A stretch of DNA of 64,000 nt from Constantimarinum furrinae (GTDB taxonomy: Bacteria; Bacteroidota; Bacteroidia; Flavobacteriales; Flavobacteriaceae). The first letter of the stretch is position 1. Each line of letters starts with the position of its first letter. Under the pieces are notes generated by a model. The model was not told where the DNA came from and ran no database searches. It saw only the letters and a program-made list of their open reading frames with translations. The position numbers were made by a program, and so were the translations under genes. The DNA is taken from assembly GCF_014295415.1 (NCBI RefSeq), contig NZ_CP052909.1:2914001-2978000 (forward strand), written 5' to 3'. Shown in pieces: positions 62,283 through 64,000 of this stretch.

Positions 62283-63486
62283 GGAGTTCTTGTATAATAT
62301 GTTCTAAAATATCGATAGCCACTTTCTTCTTGCTTTTAACTTGAAATGGCAGTACTTTATTGCCCTTTGTGATCAAAGTAACCTTGTTTGTGTTGGTCTT
62401 AAAGCCCGCACCTGGATCATTCAGCGAATTTAATACAATTAAATCTAAATTCTTTTTTTTCAGTTTTGTTTTTGCGTTTTCCAGTTCGTTCTCGGTTTCC
62501 AGTGCAAAGCCTACAAGATATTGTTTCTTTTTTATCGCTCCTAGGGAAGCCAGAATATCCTGTGTTTTCTCTAGCTTTAACACCAAAGTATCTTCTTTCT
62601 TCTTGATCTTTTGATCGGCAACTTCAACAGGACGAAAATCGGCCACCGCAGCACTTAAAATTGCAATATTACACTCGTTAAAATACTGGTGCACTGCATC
62701 ATACATTTCATGTGCTGAAGTAACCCGAACGGTCTTGATCAAACTGTGTTCGGTATGCAGTGCAACCGGACCAGACACCAACACCACCTCTGCTCCCAGA
62801 TCTGCTGAAGCTTCCGCAATCGCATACCCCATTTTTCCACTGGAGTGATTACCTATAAAACGTACCGGATCGATCGCTTCATAAGTGGGGCCCGCTGTAA
62901 TGAGTATTTTTTTTCCGCGTAATGGTAGGCTTTTCAGCAGATCCCTTTCAATAAATTCTACAATAGCTTCGGGTTCTGCCATTCGACCCTGCCCTACTAA
63001 ACCGCTGGCCAGTTCCCCGTGCTCTGCGGGGATCATAATATTTCCAAAATCCGTCAACTTCTTAAAGTTATCCAAAGTACTCGGGTGTTTATACATATCC
63101 AGATCCATGGCGGGTGCATAATACACCGGGCATTTGGCAGAAAGATAGGTAGCAAGCAACAAATTGTCACTAGTTCCGGCTGCCATTTTTGAAAGGGTAT
63201 TCGCCGTAGCTGGAGCAATTATAAATAAGTTTGCCCAAAGGCCTAACTCTACATGGTTATTCCATTGGGCATTATCGTCATCTTCGTTGGTGAACGAAGA
63301 GAATACTTCATTCTGTGATAAGGTAGAAAGCGTAAGAGGCGTGACGAATTCTTTAGCCGAAGGCGTCATTACCACTTTAACATGAGCTCCTTTTTTTACC
63401 AGTAACCGAGCTAAAAAAGCGGCTTTGTAAGCGGCAATACCGGCAGTAACGCCAAGCAAAATATTTTTACCGCTTAAAACAGACAT
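62275..63486 (-). CDS. coaBC: bifunctional CoaBC (phosphopantothenoylcysteine decarboxylase / synthetase)
   Basis: The 403-residue protein has the CoaC flavoprotein half (1-185: GVTAGIAAYKAAFLARLL, APATANTLSKMAAGTSDNLL, PAMDLDMYKHPS) and the CoaB half (190-403: ILITAGPTYEAIDPVRFIGNHSSGKMGYAIAE, AAVADFRPVE, KKKNLDLIVLNSLNDPGAGFKTNTN). The usual PxMNxxMW decarboxylase motif is PAMDLDMY here, with Asp for Asn. It makes 4'-phosphopantetheine for CoA. It overlaps DUF4835 at its 3' end and follows rpoZ after 3 bp. Confidence 0.95.
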   Translation of the reverse strand: MSVLSGKNILLGVTAGIAAYKAAFLARLLVKKGAHVKVVMTPSAKEFVTPLTLSTLSQNEVFSSFTNEDDDNAQWNNHVELGLWANLFIIAPATANTLSKMAAGTSDNLLLATYLSAKCPVYYAPAMDLDMYKHPSTLDNFKKLTDFGNIMIPAEHGELASGLVGQGRMAEPEAIVEFIERDLLKSLPLRGKKILITAGPTYEAIDPVRFIGNHSSGKMGYAIAEASADLGAEVVLVSGPVALHTEHSLIKTVRVTSAHEMYDAVHQYFNECNIAILSAAVADFRPVEVADQKIKKKEDTLVLKLEKTQDILASLGAIKKKQYLVGFALETENELENAKTKLKKKNLDLIVLNSLNDPGAGFKTNTNKVTLITKGNKVLPFQVKSKKKVAIDILEHIIQELHA

Positions 63487-63489
63487 TTT

Positions 63490-63825
63490 TTAGCTTTCTA
63501 ATTCTTCGTCTTTGGTATTTCGGTAGTAGATCTTACTTTCCAACCACTCCTGAATTGCCAGCGCATGTGGCTTAGGAAGTTTTTCGTAGAATTTCGAAAC
63601 CTCAATTTGCTCCTTGTTCTCGAAGATCTCTTCAAGACTGTCGTTGTAGGTAGCAAACTCATCCAACTTCTCAAGAAGTTCCTTCTTGATATCGTTATTG
63701 ATTTGATTGGCGCGCTTCGAAATAATAGAGATTGCCTCGTAGATATTATCTGTTGGCTTATCAATTAAATTTTTATCAATAGTGGTCGTATTGATAGGTG
63801 CATCGCTGTTTTTAATATCTGTCAT
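63490..63825 (-). CDS. rpoZ: RNA polymerase omega-like subunit (Bacteroidota type)
   Basis: The start at 63825 (MTDIKNSDAPINTTTIDKN) fits the family; longer frames upstream overlap bamD. The 111-residue protein has DNIYEAISIISKRANQINNDIKKELLEKLDEFATYNDSLEEIFENKEQIEVSKFYEKLPKPHALAIQEWL, the pattern annotated as omega in Bacteroidota; the IYEAISIISKRANQIN segment corresponds to the conserved omega core. It helps assemble RNA polymerase. The gap to coaBC is 3 bp and to bamD 10 bp, so all are in one operon. Confidence 0.85.
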   Translation of the reverse strand: MTDIKNSDAPINTTTIDKNLIDKPTDNIYEAISIISKRANQINNDIKKELLEKLDEFATYNDSLEEIFENKEQIEVSKFYEKLPKPHALAIQEWLESKIYYRNTKDEELES

Positions 63826-63835
63826 AATCTTTATA

Positions 63836-64000
63836 TTAACTTGTAGGCTCTTCGACAAGACGCTCGTCAATTTCAGCCAAAATTTTATCTGCATCTTCCT
63901 TTAGATCAGAATTTGCATAATATTTTACAAAACTGTTATAATACCCTTTCGCTGTCAATAGTCGTTCTTGAACCAATGCCGGGATACTGTTGATGGCCAG
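63836..64000 (-). CDS. bamD: outer membrane assembly lipoprotein BamD, C-terminal end (partial)
   Basis: A minus-strand frame runs from the window edge to a stop at 63836 and gives 54 residues (AINSIPALVQERLLTAKGYYNSF, then KYYANSDLKEDADKILAEIDERL). This matches the C-terminal TPR region of flavobacterial BamD, and its place before the omega and coaBC genes fits the usual operon. The N-terminal lipoprotein part lies outside the window. BamD works with BamA in outer-membrane protein insertion. Confidence 0.78.
   Translation of the reverse strand: MAINSIPALVQERLLTAKGYYNSFVKYYANSDLKEDADKILAEIDERLVEEPTS

Overview
The window is a chromosomal stretch of a marine-type member of the Flavobacteriaceae (Bacteroidota). 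Evidence seen directly: low to moderate G+C, many lipoproteins with a SxC or AxC lipobox, T9SS type A C-terminal sorting tails (YYPNP...LKE), genes without Shine-Dalgarno sequences, and promoters of the Bacteroidota type (TTG or TTTG, 19 bp, TAnnTTTG). Gene families typical of this group include an RprX/RprY pair, YtxJ, DUF5686, DUF4835 and the Bacteroidota omega-like subunit. No plasmid, phage, IS or CRISPR signature is visible; the region is a core genome with accessory secreted proteins.

Layout. 1-11.4 kb: end of recG, a PAP2 phosphatase, a TlpA-like lipoprotein, pheT, a fasciclin protein, a small membrane gene pair, a YbiT-like ABC-F ATPase, a cysteine-less thioredoxin-fold lipoprotein, a transaldolase-family aldolase and an SDR. 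11.5 kb: the SRP RNA gene with a perfect promoter. 11.6-22.4 kb: secreted glutamine cyclotransferase, a large lipoprotein, cold-shock protein, NTF2-like lipoprotein, dihaem cytochrome peroxidase, a GNAT-DinB-glyA run, fumarylacetoacetase, a lipoprotein and ytxJ. 22.6-26.5 kb: clpB, then a TetR regulator and thioesterase that share a duplicated palindromic operator. 26.5-39.2 kb is the accessory and envelope-rich part: a T9SS cargo protein, a redoxin-cytochrome c-copper monooxygenase fusion, a 44-codon membrane ORF, a SixA-like phosphatase, a DUF6503-like lipoprotein, an M23 peptidase, smpB, a DUF5686 outer-membrane protein, and an operon of a lipoprotein with a 1003-residue serine hydrolase ending in five 50-residue repeats.

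39.3-47.2 kb: pcm, then a co-directional run (Gfo/Idh oxidoreductase, 3-hydroxyacyl-CoA dehydrogenase, DUF1015, PLP-binding YggS, DnaQ-GIY-YIG nuclease, zinc-ribbon potassium channel, miaA). 47.2-52.1 kb, minus strand: GT2, YbbR/CdaR-like, coaE, rprX, rprY. 52.2-58.6 kb: two large T9SS cargo proteins whose 3' ends share a 764-bp near-identical tract (512 bp fully identical), a sign of recent gene conversion. 58.7-64 kb, minus strand: bamD (partial), rpoZ-like, coaBC, DUF4835, recN and fabI, a conserved Bacteroidota gene order.

I found no clear new multi-gene defence or biosynthetic system. The strongest second-look items are the serine hydrolase and lipoprotein operon, the copper/haem/redoxin fusion, the gene-converted T9SS pair, the ABC-F protein with one dead ATP site, the TetR regulon with twin operators, and predicted leaderless transcripts for smpB and rprX.
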